From: Devosia ginsengisoli
Lineage (GTDB): Bacteria; Pseudomonadota; Alphaproteobacteria; Rhizobiales; Devosiaceae
NCBI RefSeq assembly: GCF_007859655.1
Contig: NZ_CP042304.1
Span: forward strand, 3,288,501 to 3,352,500
Direction: 5' to 3'
DNA: 64,000 nucleotides
The notes under the pieces are model-generated. The model ran no database searches. It was not told where the DNA came from and saw only the letters and a list, made by a program, of their open reading frames with translations. Position 1 is the first letter of the stretch, and every line of letters begins with the position of its first letter. This document shows, one piece after another, positions 28,858 through 37,623 of this stretch. Made by a program: the position numbers and the translations under genes.

Positions 28858-30264
28858 ATGACCAAGGCCCGCACGCTGTACGACAAGATCTGGGACGACC
28901 ATCTGGTCCAGAACAACGAGGACGGCACCTCGCTGCTCTATATCGACCGCCATCTTGTGCATGAAGTGACGAGCCCGCAGGCCTTCGAGGGCCTGCGCAT
29001 GAACAACCGCAAGGTGCGTCACCCCGAACGCACCCTGGCCGTGGTCGACCACAACGTGCCCACCACCGACCGTTCCCTGCCCAATCCCGACCCGGAAAGC
29101 GCCATCCAGATCGCCGCTCTCGCCGAGAATACCAAGGATTTCGGCATCGAATATTTCGACCCCTTCGACAAGCGCCAGGGCATCGTGCACATCGTCGGCC
29201 CCGAGCAGGGCTTCACCCTGCCCGGCATGACCATTGTCTGTGGCGACAGCCATACCTCGACCCATGGCGCCTTTGGCGCGCTGGCGCACGGCATCGGCAC
29301 GTCCGAAGTGGAACACGTTCTGGCCACCCAGACGCTGATCCAGCAAAAGGCCAAGAACATGCTGGTGCGTGTCGATGGTCAGCTGCCGCCCCACGTCACC
29401 GCCAAGGACATCATCCTCGCCATCATCGGCGAGATCGGCACGGCCGGCGGCAATGGCCATGTCATCGAATTTGCCGGCGAGGCCATCCGTTCGCTGTCGA
29501 TGGAAGGCCGCATGACGGTCTGCAACATGACCATCGAAGGCGGCGCCCGCGCCGGCCTCATCGCCCCCGACGAGACCACCTTCAACTATGTGAAGGGCCG
29601 CAATCGCGCGCCGACGGGCAAGGCCTGGGACATGGCGCTCGATTACTGGAAGACGCTCTATACCGACGAAGGCGCGGTCTATGACAAGGTGGTCGTGCTC
29701 GACGCCGCCAAGCTGCCGCCCATCGTCTCCTGGGGCTCCTCGCCCGAGGACGTCATCACGGTCACTGGCGCCGTGCCGAACCCCGATGATATCGAGGACG
29801 AAAACAAGCGCGCCTCCAAATGGCGGGCCCTCGACTATATGGGCCTCAAGCCCGGCACGCCGATCACCGAAATCGACGTTGACCGGGTCTTCATCGGCTC
29901 CTGCACCAACGGCCGTATCGAGGATCTGCGCGCCGCCGCCGCCGTGATCGGCGACCGCAAGGTCGCTTCGTCAGTCAGCGCCATGGTCGTGCCGGGCTCG
30001 GGCCTGGTCAAGGATCAGGCCGAGGCGGAGGGCCTGCACACGGTCTTCATCAATGCGGGCTTTGAATGGCGCGAGCCCGGCTGTTCCATGTGCCTGGCCA
30101 TGAACCCGGACAAGCTCAAGCCGCAGGAACGCTGCGCTTCGACCTCCAACCGCAATTTCGAAGGCCGCCAGGGCTTCAAGGGCCGCACGCATCTCGTCTC
30201 GCCCGCCATGGCGGCGGCCGCGGCGATTGCCGGCCACTTCGTCGACATCCGCGAGTGGCAGTAA
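28858..30264 (+). CDS. leuC: 3-isopropylmalate dehydratase large subunit
   Basis: Isomerises 2- to 3-isopropylmalate in leucine synthesis, with LeuD. 468 aa. The 4Fe-4S cysteines C349 ([10 protein letters not shown]), C409 and C412 ([11 protein letters not shown]) are intact. leuD is not in this window, so the subunits are encoded apart, as often in Hyphomicrobiales. The stop overlaps or adjoins the start region of the following metallopeptidase-like gene. Confidence 0.96.
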   Translation: MTKARTLYDKIWDDHLVQNNEDGTSLLYIDRHLVHEVTSPQAFEGLRMNNRKVRHPERTLAVVDHNVPTTDRSLPNPDPESAIQIAALAENTKDFGIEYFDPFDKRQGIVHIVGPEQGFTLPGMTIVCGDSHTSTHGAFGALAHGIGTSEVEHVLATQTLIQQKAKNMLVRVDGQLPPHVTAKDIILAIIGEIGTAGGNGHVIEFAGEAIRSLSMEGRMTVCNMTIEGGARAGLIAPDETTFNYVKGRNRAPTGKAWDMALDYWKTLYTDEGAVYDKVVVLDAAKLPPIVSWGSSPEDVITVTGAVPNPDDIEDENKRASKWRALDYMGLKPGTPITEIDVDRVFIGSCTNGRIEDLRAAAAVIGDRKVASSVSAMVVPGSGLVKDQAEAEGLHTVFINAGFEWREPGCSMCLAMNPDKLKPQERCASTSNRNFEGRQGFKGRTHLVSPAMAAAAAIAGHFVDIREWQ

Positions 30265-30274
30265 GTCAAAACGA

Positions 30275-30682
30275 TTGGGGGCGCGCTTCGCGCCCACCCT
30301 CGATGACATCGAGGCGCTGGCCACGGCTGCGCTAAAAGAGCTGCCCGAGCCGTTCCGGTCGCTGGCAGCCGATGTCACCTGCTCGGTCGCCGAATTTGCC
30401 GAGGACGACATTCTCGACGGCTTCGGCATGGAAAGCCCGTTCGAGCTGATGGGCCTGTTTTCCGGTATCGGCATGACCGAGGACGGCGCCCTGCCGCAGA
30501 CCGGCCAGTTACCCAACACCGTTTTTCTCTATCGCCGCGCCATTCTCGACTATTGGGCCGAGCATGATGACAATACGCTGGGCGAAATCGTCACCCATGT
30601 GCTTGTGCATGAACTGGGCCACCATTTCGGCTTTTCCGACGAAGACATGGAAGCGATTGAAGCCGCCGCCGATCACGACTAG
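30275..30682 (+). CDS. Metallopeptidase family protein (zincin-like, DUF1025 type)
   Basis: About 135 aa. HVLVHELGHHFGFSDEDMEAIE holds the HExxH zinc motif of the small bacterial minimal-gluzincin family; ARFAPTLDDIEALA at the N-terminus is also typical. The start is unclear. TTG at 30275 or 30227 keep the frame as written. Alternatively GTG at 30255 would read [15 protein letters not shown] if one G were added to the G5 run at 30277-30281, a natural-looking N-terminus. A one-base deletion is therefore suspected but not proven. Confidence 0.75.
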   Translation: MGARFAPTLDDIEALATAALKELPEPFRSLAADVTCSVAEFAEDDILDGFGMESPFELMGLFSGIGMTEDGALPQTGQLPNTVFLYRRAILDYWAEHDDNTLGEIVTHVLVHELGHHFGFSDEDMEAIEAAADHD

Positions 30683-30827
30683 GCGATGCTGCCCGCCGTT
30701 GTTAAGGTAAACCAACGGTAAATCTTGGGATTTCCGCGCCACACGCTATTAGTTGCAGCACTGCGCTCCCGCTGGCGACCAGCCTGCGATTCAGCGCAGG
30801 CGCAACCAAGATGTGGGAAACATTGAA

Positions 30828-31133
30828 ATGACCGTGCGGTCCAAGACGACCCTCAAGATTGTACAGCCCGAAATCGAGCAGATCGAAACCGTCCTCCAGG
30901 ACGCCGCCAAGCAGGCCGCCCCCATGGTGCAGCGCCTGGCATCGCATCGTGACCGGATCGACCTTGCCCTCAAGGAACTCGAAAGCGAACGCTTCGAGCT
31001 GATCTCGCGCCGCGACCTGCTGCGCCGTCAGGTGGAAGCTGTCGAGCAGGGCCTGGCCATGCATATCGAAGACATCGAAGCCACCATGCACCTCTACGAG
31101 GGCGGCCTCAACGCGCTGCCGGCCACCAACTGA
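30828..31133 (+). CDS. Small coiled-coil protein of unknown function
   Basis: 101 aa, no signal or membrane segment. Highly charged and helical: IEQIETVLQDAAKQAAPMVQ, then LASHRDRIDLALKELESERF and LLRRQVEAVEQGLAMHIEDI. Heptad spacing of Leu/Ile/Val suggests a coiled coil and self-association. I do not recognise a family. GGGA lies upstream of the ATG. It is a stand-alone gene with about 145 bp of upstream sequence. Confidence 0.65.
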   Translation: MTVRSKTTLKIVQPEIEQIETVLQDAAKQAAPMVQRLASHRDRIDLALKELESERFELISRRDLLRRQVEAVEQGLAMHIEDIEATMHLYEGGLNALPATN

Positions 31134-31184
31134 GCCGGCTCTGCCCAGCGGACGGCATATGACGGAGCGTCCGGAGCAATCGCT

Positions 31185-31481
31185 CTAGCGTTCGACGAAC
31201 TCGAACTCCGCCTCGTTGCCGCCCGCCGGGTCATCTGACACGCGCAGCGCCAGTCCACCCTCGTCCAGCGCAGCGAACCATTCTTCCCAGCTGACCAGAT
31301 GAAACCCGCCAATGCGGTCGGGTCCCTCATTGCCGTCGGTATTGATGGCATGTTGGCCGAAAGTCAGTTGCAGCAATGTGCGCATGCCGGTGCCGTCAGG
31401 GGTATCCATCAGCATGGGATTGCCGCCCCGGGCCTCGGCCCATTGGCGGATATCGTCGCGATCGGTGAGAATTCTGGGCAT
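31185..31481 (-). CDS. Small conserved-looking protein of unknown function
   Basis: 98 aa from ATG at 31481 with AAGGAG 7 bases upstream. Sequence MPRILTDRDDIRQWAEARGG then NPMLMDTPDGTGMRTLLQLT and HLVSWEEWFAALDEGGLALR is acidic and soluble and looks like a single compact domain, but I cannot name it. An in-frame read further upstream to 31637 is encoded by a repeat element and is rejected. Confidence 0.65.
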   Translation of the reverse strand: MPRILTDRDDIRQWAEARGGNPMLMDTPDGTGMRTLLQLTFGQHAINTDGNEGPDRIGGFHLVSWEEWFAALDEGGLALRVSDDPAGGNEAEFEFVER

Positions 31482-31568
31482 GGCGGGCTCCTTGCTGGCT
31501 TTGCTTGCACAAGTGTCGCGCCGTCCGCTTGGTTCCGCAACAATTCCCAAGCCGACCAGCGCCTGCCA

Positions 31569-31671
31569 GAGCGTTTCCAGCAAAAGTGGAACCCGGTTTT
31601 GCGGTTCGGAAACGCGACAACAAAGATGTTTGAGCAATTCAACGTTTCAATGAAACGGTGAAATGCTCTAA
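31569..31671. repeat. Repeat family C copy 1 (GAGCGTTTCCAGCAAAAGTGG element)
   Basis: AGAGCGTTTCCAGCAAAAGT, then GCGGTTCGGAAACGCGACAA and a hairpin CAACGTTTCAATGAAACGGTG ending in GCTCTA. The first half recurs in opposite orientation at 35399-35457. Elements of this type are common between genes in Hyphomicrobiales. It lies upstream of rimM. Confidence 0.7.
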
Positions 31672-31699
31672 TACGCTCCACAAAGCTGGCGGAGCGAGC

Positions 31700-32236
31700 A
31701 TGACGACGAAGACCAACCAAATCTTCCTGGGCCAGATCGGCGCTGCCCATGGCATCAAGGGCCAGGTGCGCATCGCCACCCATACCCAGGATCCCGAGGC
31801 CATCGGCAGTTACGGTCCGCTCGATACCGACCGCCCCGGCCTCACTGTCACCCTGACCAAGGTGCGCTTGCAGAAAAATGTGGTCATCGCTCACATCAAG
31901 GGCATTTCCGACCGCAATGCCGCCGAGGCGTTGAACGGGGTCAGCCTCTTCATCGACCGCGACCGCCTGCCTGATCCCGATGACGAGGACGATTTCTACC
32001 ATGCCGACCTGATCGGGCTCGATGTGCGGCTCGACAATGGCGTCAGCATCGGCAAGGTCTCCGCTCTGCCTAATTTCGGCGCAGGCGACCTCATCGAAGT
32101 GCGCGATATCAAGAGCGGGGATACCTATCTCTATCCCTTCACCAAGGCCGTCGTGCCCCACGTCAACATTGCCGAGGGCTATCTCACGATCATCGTGCCG
32201 CTGGATGCGCCCGAGGGCGAGGAAGAGCCCGATTGA
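31700..32236 (+). CDS. rimM: Ribosome maturation factor RimM
   Basis: Assists 16S rRNA processing and 30S assembly by binding S19. 178 aa: RimM N-terminal beta-barrel ([16 protein letters not shown], residues 10-25) and PRC-barrel ([13 protein letters not shown] onward). Acidic C-terminal tail. GGAG precedes ATG at 31700. First gene of rimM-trmD-rplS; it overlaps trmD by four bases. Confidence 0.95.
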   Translation: MTTKTNQIFLGQIGAAHGIKGQVRIATHTQDPEAIGSYGPLDTDRPGLTVTLTKVRLQKNVVIAHIKGISDRNAAEALNGVSLFIDRDRLPDPDDEDDFYHADLIGLDVRLDNGVSIGKVSALPNFGAGDLIEVRDIKSGDTYLYPFTKAVVPHVNIAEGYLTIIVPLDAPEGEEEPD

Positions 32237-32916
32237 GCTTTTCGGCTTCCATTATCACGCTGTTTCCCGAGCTGTTTCCCGGCCCGCTCGGCGCTTCGGT
32301 GCTGGGGCGTGGGCTGGCTGACGGCTTGTGGTCGCTCGACGCGACCCAATTGCGCGATTTTGCGACGGACCGGCACCGCACTGTCGATGACACGCCATCG
32401 GGCGGCGGCGCCGGCATGGTGCTCAAACCTGATATCCTGGCCAAGGCCATCGACACGGTGGCGCCTGACGGCGATCCGCGCCCGCGCATCCTGATGTCGC
32501 CGCGCGGCACGCCGCTGACCCAGGCCCGCGCCCGCGAACTGGCGCTGGGGCCTGGCGCCGTCATCGTCTGCGGCCGCTTCGAGGGCGTGGACCAGCGCGT
32601 CATCGACGGCCGGGCGCTGGAAGAAATCTCCATTGGCGACTACGTGCTGGCCGGCGGGGAAGTGGCCGCCATGGTGCTGCTGGAGGCCGTGGTACGGCTC
32701 ATTCCGGGCGTATTGGGCGGCGCCGACAGCCATGCCGACGAGAGTTTTGAAAACGGGCTGCTGGAATATCCGCAATACACAAGGCCGCAGAGTTTCGAGG
32801 GCACGGAAATCCCCGCCGTGCTGACCTCGGGCGACCACGGCAAGATCGCCAGATGGCGCGCCGAACAGAGCCAGGCACTCACCTCCACGCGCCGGCCGGA
32901 CCTGCTGAAAAAGTAG
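32233..32916 (+). CDS. trmD: tRNA (guanine(37)-N1)-methyltransferase TrmD
   Basis: Methylates G37 of tRNAs reading CNN/CGG codons, preventing +1 frameshifting. 227 aa from a TTG start overlapping the rimM stop (TTGA). SPOUT trefoil-knot features: [23 protein letters not shown] and [19 protein letters not shown]. The upstream overlap indicates translational coupling. Confidence 0.95.
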   Translation: MSFSASIITLFPELFPGPLGASVLGRGLADGLWSLDATQLRDFATDRHRTVDDTPSGGGAGMVLKPDILAKAIDTVAPDGDPRPRILMSPRGTPLTQARARELALGPGAVIVCGRFEGVDQRVIDGRALEEISIGDYVLAGGEVAAMVLLEAVVRLIPGVLGGADSHADESFENGLLEYPQYTRPQSFEGTEIPAVLTSGDHGKIARWRAEQSQALTSTRRPDLLKK

Positions 32917-33005
32917 CCCTCATGGTGAGCCTGTCGAACCACGAGGGCGTGGCGTTATGCCTCCACTCGCTCGACCTCGTCCTTCGACAAGCTCAGGATG
33001 AGGTC
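32917..33005. repeat. Repeat family A copy 3, between trmD and rplS
   Basis: CCCTCATGGTGAGCCTGTCG ... CGACCTCGTCCTTCGACAAG...GATGAGGTC, the same inverted design as at 12224. It begins at the trmD stop codon. Confidence 0.85.
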
Positions 33006-33204
33006 TTTGATGGTTTGATGGCACGCAAACCCTAGACTCTTCCGGCTTTTTCGCCTATAGCCGCGCCACGATTGCGATGTCGGGCTGATCGGACCCTGAT
33101 CGCACCAATAAAAAGACGAAAAACCTCCGTTACCAACCAAGACCGGGCGACGAGCCGAAAGGCCCGATAAACGCTCCTTTGAAAAGATTCAGAACGGAAT
33201 CGAC
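33006..33204 (+). promoter_or_regulatory. rplS leader region
   Basis: About 200 bp without a gene before rplS. A likely untranslated leader with a small CGGGC / GCCCG hairpin (around 33149-33170) and CTCCTTTGAAAAG upstream of the start. A ribosomal-protein feedback site is possible but I see no known leader motif. Confidence 0.3.
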
Positions 33205-33756
33205 ATGACCAATATCATCGAACAGCTTGAGGCCGAGCAGGTTGCTGCTCTCGCCGCCAAGCGTGAACTGCCCGACTTCACCCATGGCGACACCATCAAG
33301 GTGTGGGTCAAGATCCGTGAAGGCGACAAGGAACGCCTGCAGGCCTATGAAGGCGTCGTGATCGCCCTCAATGGCGGCGGCATCACCGCCAGCTTCACCG
33401 TGCGCAAGATTTCGTATGGCGAAGGCGTCGAGCGCGTGTTCCCCTACTACTCGCCCAACGTGGCCAGCGTCGAAGTGCTCAAGCGCGGCAAGGTCCGTCG
33501 CGCCAAGCTCTATTACCTGCGCGACCGTCGCGGTAAATCGGCGCGTATTTTCGAATCGACCAATTCGCGCACCAAGAAGATCGAGGCCAGCGAACGCAGT
33601 GCAGCCGTGGCTGCGCGCGAGGCGCGTGAAGCCGAAAAGATCGCTGCTGCCGAGGCCTTTGCCGCCGAGCAGGCCGCCAAGGATGCGGAAGCCGCAGCCG
33701 CTGCAGCCGCCGCCGAACAGGCTGCTGCTGCCGAAGAGGCCCCCAAGGCAGAATAA
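33205..33756 (+). CDS. rplS: 50S ribosomal protein L19 with long Ala-rich tail
   Basis: L19 sits at the 30S-50S interface. 183 aa, against about 115-130 in most bacteria. Residues 1-120 hold the complete L19 fold ([57 protein letters not shown]). Residues about 125-183 are a low-complexity Ala/Glu/Lys-rich helical tail. Such extensions occur in Hyphomicrobiales L19. A terminator follows. Confidence 0.96.
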   Translation: MTNIIEQLEAEQVAALAAKRELPDFTHGDTIKVWVKIREGDKERLQAYEGVVIALNGGGITASFTVRKISYGEGVERVFPYYSPNVASVEVLKRGKVRRAKLYYLRDRRGKSARIFESTNSRTKKIEASERSAAVAAREAREAEKIAAAEAFAAEQAAKDAEAAAAAAAAEQAAAAEEAPKAE

Positions 33757-33794
33757 GCGGGTTCTCATACCCGCCCTTGCCTGAAGCAATTCAG

Positions 33795-33825
33795 AGCCCG
33801 GCCCCGTAAGGAGCCGGGCTTTTTC
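33795..33825 (+). terminator. Rho-independent terminator of rplS
   Basis: Stem AGCCCGGC / GCCGGGCT with a 10-base loop followed by TTTTT; ends the rimM-trmD-rplS transcript. Confidence 0.9.
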
Positions 33826-33847
33826 GTTATCGGAAGGAGGAAGCAAG

Positions 33848-34438
33848 ATGGATTTACGCGAAACATCCCGGCGCCTGCACCAGAAGGCCCAGCTCATTCT
33901 GGACAATACCGGTTGGCCGGATCTGTTCACCAGGCGCTTCGGCACCTGCGCGCTGACCGGCAGCGCCCGCTATGACCTGATGGTCTGGCCCGATATCGAC
34001 ATCCACATGCCGGTGCCGGCCAGCTATCGCATCGAATGGGCGGCCATGCTGGCCGAGATCAATGCCGGCCTCGAACGCGCCGGATTACGGCTGCACAAGG
34101 CCCAGATGTGGGATGACTATGTCGACCCCCACCCGCTCGGCGCCGGGCTCTATTGGGGCATACAGTTCGTCGAAGCTGATGGCACGGCCTGGAAATCGGA
34201 CATCTGGGGCTGGGAGCCGCAGGACTACGCCAGGCGCCAGGCCAAGGACGCCGATCTGGTGGCACGTCTCGAAACGGCCAACCGCGATCTGATTCTGCGC
34301 CTCAAGTCCGAAGCCATGTCCCGGCCGGACTATTATGGGCCGATAGTGGGCAGCTGGCACATCTACCACGCCGTATTGGCGGGCGGCGCGAGCCTGGCCG
34401 ATGTCGAGCGCTGGAAAGCCGAAAATCCGCAGTGGTAG
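33848..34438 (+). CDS. Nucleotidyltransferase-like protein of unknown function
   Basis: 196 aa preceded by a strong GGAAGGAGG site. CALTGSARYDLMVWPDIDIH (around 35-56) has the GS-x(n)-DxD arrangement of the polymerase-beta nucleotidyltransferase fold. The rest (GLYWGIQFVEADGTAWKSDIWG, IYHAVLAGG) resembles uncharacterised members of that superfamily. Substrate unknown; the assignment rests on the motif alone. Confidence 0.6.
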   Translation: MDLRETSRRLHQKAQLILDNTGWPDLFTRRFGTCALTGSARYDLMVWPDIDIHMPVPASYRIEWAAMLAEINAGLERAGLRLHKAQMWDDYVDPHPLGAGLYWGIQFVEADGTAWKSDIWGWEPQDYARRQAKDADLVARLETANRDLILRLKSEAMSRPDYYGPIVGSWHIYHAVLAGGASLADVERWKAENPQW

Positions 34439-34581
34439 AGGCTGTGCTCAGCGGCAATCGAAAAACTTATCCCCGCTGGGCGGCAATTTCGGCTGTCCGC
34501 ACGCCCAGGCCATTTTCGGCTTGTGAGACTCCGCGCCCTTCGCGATAAGAGGTCGCGTTCACTCTCCGTTCGAGTCTCCCC

Positions 34582-35394
34582 ATGCCCGTCTCCATCGTCA
34601 CCTGGAACATCAATTCGATCCGGCTGCGCCTGCCCATGGTGCTGGATTTCATCGCCCAGCATGCGCCCGACGTCATCATGTTCCAGGAGATCAAATGCAC
34701 GGATGACCAGTTTCCGCGCAATGCCTTCATCGAGGCAGGCTATCCGCATATGGCCGTGCATGGGCAGAAGGGCTATCACGGCGTCGCCATCGTCTCGAAG
34801 TTTCCGCTGACCGATGTGTCATCCAGGGTCTTCTGCGAAATCCCCGAATCGCGCCACGTCTCGGCGCTGACCGATTTCGGCCATGGCCCGGTGACCCTGC
34901 ACGATTTCTACATTCCCGCCGGCGGCGACGAGCCCGACCCCGAAATCAACCCCAAGTTCAAGCACAAGCTGGGTTTCCTGAGCGAGCTGACCAGCTGGTT
35001 CACCGACCCCATCTTCCAGCGCGGGCACCTGATTGCCGGCGACTTCAACATCGCCCCGCATGAAAATGACGTGTGGAGCCACAAGCAGTTGCTCAAGATC
35101 GTCAGCCACACGCCGGTCGAGACCGAGGCGCTCAACGCCATTCTCAATGGCGGGCATGGCTGGACCGATCTGGTGCGCAAACACGTGCCCTATGACCAGA
35201 AGCTCTATTCCTGGTGGAGCTATCGCAGCGCCAATTGGGAACTGGCCAACAAGGGGCGCCGGCTGGACCACATCTGGTCGACCTCTGACGTGGCCGAGCA
35301 TTGCATCGGCGCCGAAATCATCAAGCCCTTCCGCGGCTACATCAAGCAGCCGAGCGACCACGTGCCGGTCATTGCCCGCTTTGCCGGAGTCTAG
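34582..35394 (+). CDS. xth: Exodeoxyribonuclease III
   Basis: AP endonuclease / 3'-5' exonuclease of base excision repair. 270 aa. All catalytic blocks are present: TWNINSIR (7-14), FQEIKCTDD with metal-binding Glu36, LHDFYIPAG, GDFNIAPHENDVW, RRLDHIWST and the final SDHVPV His. Exo-endo-phos fold, XthA branch. Confidence 0.95.
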   Translation: MPVSIVTWNINSIRLRLPMVLDFIAQHAPDVIMFQEIKCTDDQFPRNAFIEAGYPHMAVHGQKGYHGVAIVSKFPLTDVSSRVFCEIPESRHVSALTDFGHGPVTLHDFYIPAGGDEPDPEINPKFKHKLGFLSELTSWFTDPIFQRGHLIAGDFNIAPHENDVWSHKQLLKIVSHTPVETEALNAILNGGHGWTDLVRKHVPYDQKLYSWWSYRSANWELANKGRRLDHIWSTSDVAEHCIGAEIIKPFRGYIKQPSDHVPVIARFAGV

Positions 35395-35398
35395 AATC

Positions 35399-35457
35399 CC
35401 TGTTTTGTCGCGTTTCCGAACCGCAAAACCGTTGCCACTTTTGCTGGAAACGCTCTA
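35399..35457. repeat. Repeat family C copy 2
   Basis: Inverted copy of the element at 31569: TTGTCGCGTTTCCGAACCGC ... CCACTTTTGCTGGAAACGCT. Its last bases CTCTAG contain the stop codon (35455-35457) of the leftward DUF930 gene. Confidence 0.7.
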
Positions 35458-36098
35458 GTTCAGCCAGTCATCGTCGGCATTGAGGAAATGCTCTTCCCAC
35501 TGATCCCTTGGAATGGCGGGACCCATGGCATATTCGAACGCGCTGACACTGGCGATATCGGGCGTCACCGCGCAGCGATAGCGGAAGTGAAACCAGCTCC
35601 CCCACTGCGCACCGCGCCACCCTCGGCGTCGAGCGCATTGCCCTGGACAGCTATGCTGTCGAATGCATAGCCCACCAGCACATCGGCCATGATGGGCGGT
35701 TCGGCGCTGCGCAATTGCTCCAGCGCCTCCATATTGCAGAGTTGGGTGACCTGCTCGCTGGTCGCCAGCAGCGGAAAGTTCTTGCGTATTTCGGCATTGG
35801 CCGGATCGGACAGGATGCCGGCAGCATAGAAATCCGTTGCCGCCACCATGCCCTCATTGTCATCAGGAGCCACCGCAGGTCGCTCCGCCTCGCCCGGCGC
35901 TGACAGCACAGGCTCGGCGGCAGCGGGTGGCGACGGCTCTGCCGGCGGCGGCACCAGCTCCACGGCGATCGCCCGCGTCGGCGGCGGTTCCAATACGCGT
36001 GGCACGGTCAGCAGCAGCAGGCCGGCCAGCAGCGCTGCATGGACAAGCACCGACGCCGGCAGCGTCCATCGAACGAGAATGTCGGGCGTATGGGCCAT
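35455..36098 (-). pseudogene. DUF930 family protein, frame broken by a 1-nt deletion (probable sequence error)
   Basis: Starts at ATG 36098 (MAHTPDILVRWTLPAS) with one N-terminal membrane anchor, a Pro/Glu/Ala-rich linker reminiscent of TonB, then the DUF930 domain (FPLLATSEQVTQLCNMEALE, VLVGYAFDSIAVQGNALDAE). At the C5 run near 35601-35605 the frame is lost. Adding one base restores SGGSWFHFRYRCAVTPDIAS and an end at DDDWLN with TAG at 35457-35455, giving 214 aa. As written it ends early at 35565. Function of DUF930 is unknown. Confidence 0.75.
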
Positions 36099-36169
36099 GT
36101 CCGGTCGGAGCGTGCGGCTGATACCGCCCTCGGTGACAGGACTTTGCGGCACTTTGCGGGCCCCGGGCC

Positions 36170-36628
36170 CTATTCGGTCTTCATCTTGCGCCGCACCGGC
36201 TCCAGCGCGTCGAGATAATTGCCCAGGTCGCGCTCGACCCGAGCCACGGCGCGCTGCGCCAGGTCGGGCGATTGCTGCACCAGCTTGAGGAAGGCGGTGC
36301 GCGGCACGAATAAAGTCCTGACATCGGTGACGGCGGTAATGGTCACCGGGCGCGGCTTGGCCAGGATCAGCGCCATGGCCGAGACCACGCTGCCCGGCTC
36401 GGAAATGGCATAGGGCTTGCCCGCGCCCGGCCCTTCGGGCTTGGCCTTGAGCGTGCCCTCGATCAGCACGAAGGCGCCCTGCGGCATGTCGCCAGCCTTG
36501 TAGAGCACCGCATCGGGATCGAAATAGTGCATGTCGCCGGCAAAGGCCAGCATGCGCCGCTGCTCGTCGTCGCAGATATCGAAGAATTCGGCCTGGGCCA
36601 GCGCCTCGGCCGCATCGTCCCTGATCAT
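36170..36628 (-). CDS. Cyclic nucleotide-binding domain protein (no DNA-binding domain)
   Basis: 152 aa made of a single cNMP-binding beta-barrel: FFDICDDEQRRMLAFAGD, ADMPQGAFVLIEGTLKAK, ISEPGSVVSAMALILAKPRP. There is no HTH, unlike Crp/Fnr. It lies directly after the OmpR-type regulator in the same direction, the arrangement of the Brucella otpR locus, whose neighbour encodes a protein annotated as a cAMP-dependent kinase regulatory subunit. ATG at 36628 is chosen over TTG at 36649. Confidence 0.8.
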   Translation of the reverse strand: MIRDDAAEALAQAEFFDICDDEQRRMLAFAGDMHYFDPDAVLYKAGDMPQGAFVLIEGTLKAKPEGPGAGKPYAISEPGSVVSAMALILAKPRPVTITAVTDVRTLFVPRTAFLKLVQQSPDLAQRAVARVERDLGNYLDALEPVRRKMKTE

Positions 36629-36647
36629 AGGCCCAATCCGGATACAC

Positions 36648-36675
36648 AAGCGGCCCCGCCGGAACGGAGCCGCTT
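36648..36675 (-). terminator. Hairpin between the response regulator and the cNMP-binding gene
   Basis: Perfect 7-bp stem AAGCGGC / GCCGCTT with a 14-base loop, 20 bp upstream of the cNMP gene start. Weak T-tail; it could attenuate or process the transcript. Confidence 0.4.
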
Positions 36676-36732
36676 CAACCTATAGGGCATTTTGCTTCGC
36701 TTTGTACCGGATTTTGCGGCGGTCCACCGGCT

Positions 36733-37416
36733 TTACGGCACCAGGCGGTAGCCGCCCTCTTCGGTCACCAGCAGACGCGCATTGGAGGGGTCGCGCTCGA
36801 TCTTCTGGCGCAGACGGTAGATATGGGTTTCCAGCGTATGCGTGGTGACCCGGTTATTGTAGCCCCAGACTTCCTTGAGCAGCACATCGCGCGTGATGGT
36901 CTTGGGCCCCTGCCGGTAGAGATATTTGAGGATGGAGGTTTCCTTGTCGGTCAGCCGCACCTTGGCGCCGTCAGTAGCCTCGAGCAGCTTGGCCGAGGGC
37001 TGGAAGCTGTATTGCCCGATGGTGAAGACCACATCCTCGCTCTGGTCATGCTGGCGCAGCGCTGAATTGATGCGGGCGAGCAGCACCGGAAAGCGGAAGG
37101 GCTTGGTGAGATAGTCGTTGGCGCCAGAATCGAGCCCGCGAATCTGGTCGGCATCGCTGTCATGTCCGGTCAGCATCAGGATGGGGCTCTTATAGCCCTC
37201 GCTGCGCAGCACCTTGACCGCTTCGCGCCCATCCATATCGGGCAGGCCGACGTCGAGAATCATCAGATCTATATTGTTTTCGCGGGTCACCTTGAGAGCA
37301 TCGTTGGCGGTTCCCGCCTGCATGATCTGGAATTCATGCTGCGTTTCCAATTGCTCGACCAGGGTCTGGCGAAGATCAGCGTCGTCGTCCACCAGCAGGA
37401 TGCGTCGCTTGTTCAT
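36733..37416 (-). CDS. OmpR-family response regulator, CenR/OtpR-like
   Basis: 227 aa. Receiver domain (about 1-120) with acidic pocket DDD (8-10 region, LLVDDDADLR), phospho-acceptor Asp in LMILDVGLPDMDG, Thr in LTGHD and Lys in LTKPF. The C-terminal winged helix (about 135-227) has LTDKETSILKYLYRQ and THTLETHIYRLRQKIE. DDDADLRQTLVEQLETQHEF resembles CenR of Caulobacter and OtpR of Brucella, essential cell-envelope regulators; this subfamily call is from memory of sequence and neighbourhood. ATG at 37416 begins the receiver directly. Confidence 0.85.
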   Translation of the reverse strand: MNKRRILLVDDDADLRQTLVEQLETQHEFQIMQAGTANDALKVTRENNIDLMILDVGLPDMDGREAVKVLRSEGYKSPILMLTGHDSDADQIRGLDSGANDYLTKPFRFPVLLARINSALRQHDQSEDVVFTIGQYSFQPSAKLLEATDGAKVRLTDKETSILKYLYRQGPKTITRDVLLKEVWGYNNRVTTHTLETHIYRLRQKIERDPSNARLLVTEEGGYRLVP

Positions 37417-37611
37417 TGTTTTCTCCGGTCTTTTTGCATCGGCCCCCGCCATGGGTCACAATATTGCGACCGGTTTTTGGCCAGCCAATCACAACGGCGT
37501 TATTGCCCACAGCAACGAAGAAAAGCGGCGGAAGTTGCAGTGCCGGCGGAATAAGGGGGGTATTCGTCGGAGGTGGATTGTCGCACCGGTCTATTCGGCT
37601 CGGTCCACCCC
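37417..37611. other. Intergenic region upstream of the response regulator
   Basis: About 195 bp between yggS and the response regulator, both leftward. It should contain the regulator's promoter. No gene or known RNA is seen. Confidence 0.35.
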
Positions 37612-37623
37612 ACCAGCCGGCCA

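Noticed and set aside
31482..31637. N-terminal extension of the small protein at 31185-31481 up to 31637
   Set aside because: These codons derive from a family C repeat, and the ATG at 31481 has a strong AAGGAG.
35565..36647. Single 360-codon gene including the region upstream of the DUF930 start
   Set aside because: Codons before MAHTPD are the out-of-frame shadow of the cNMP-binding gene on the same strand.
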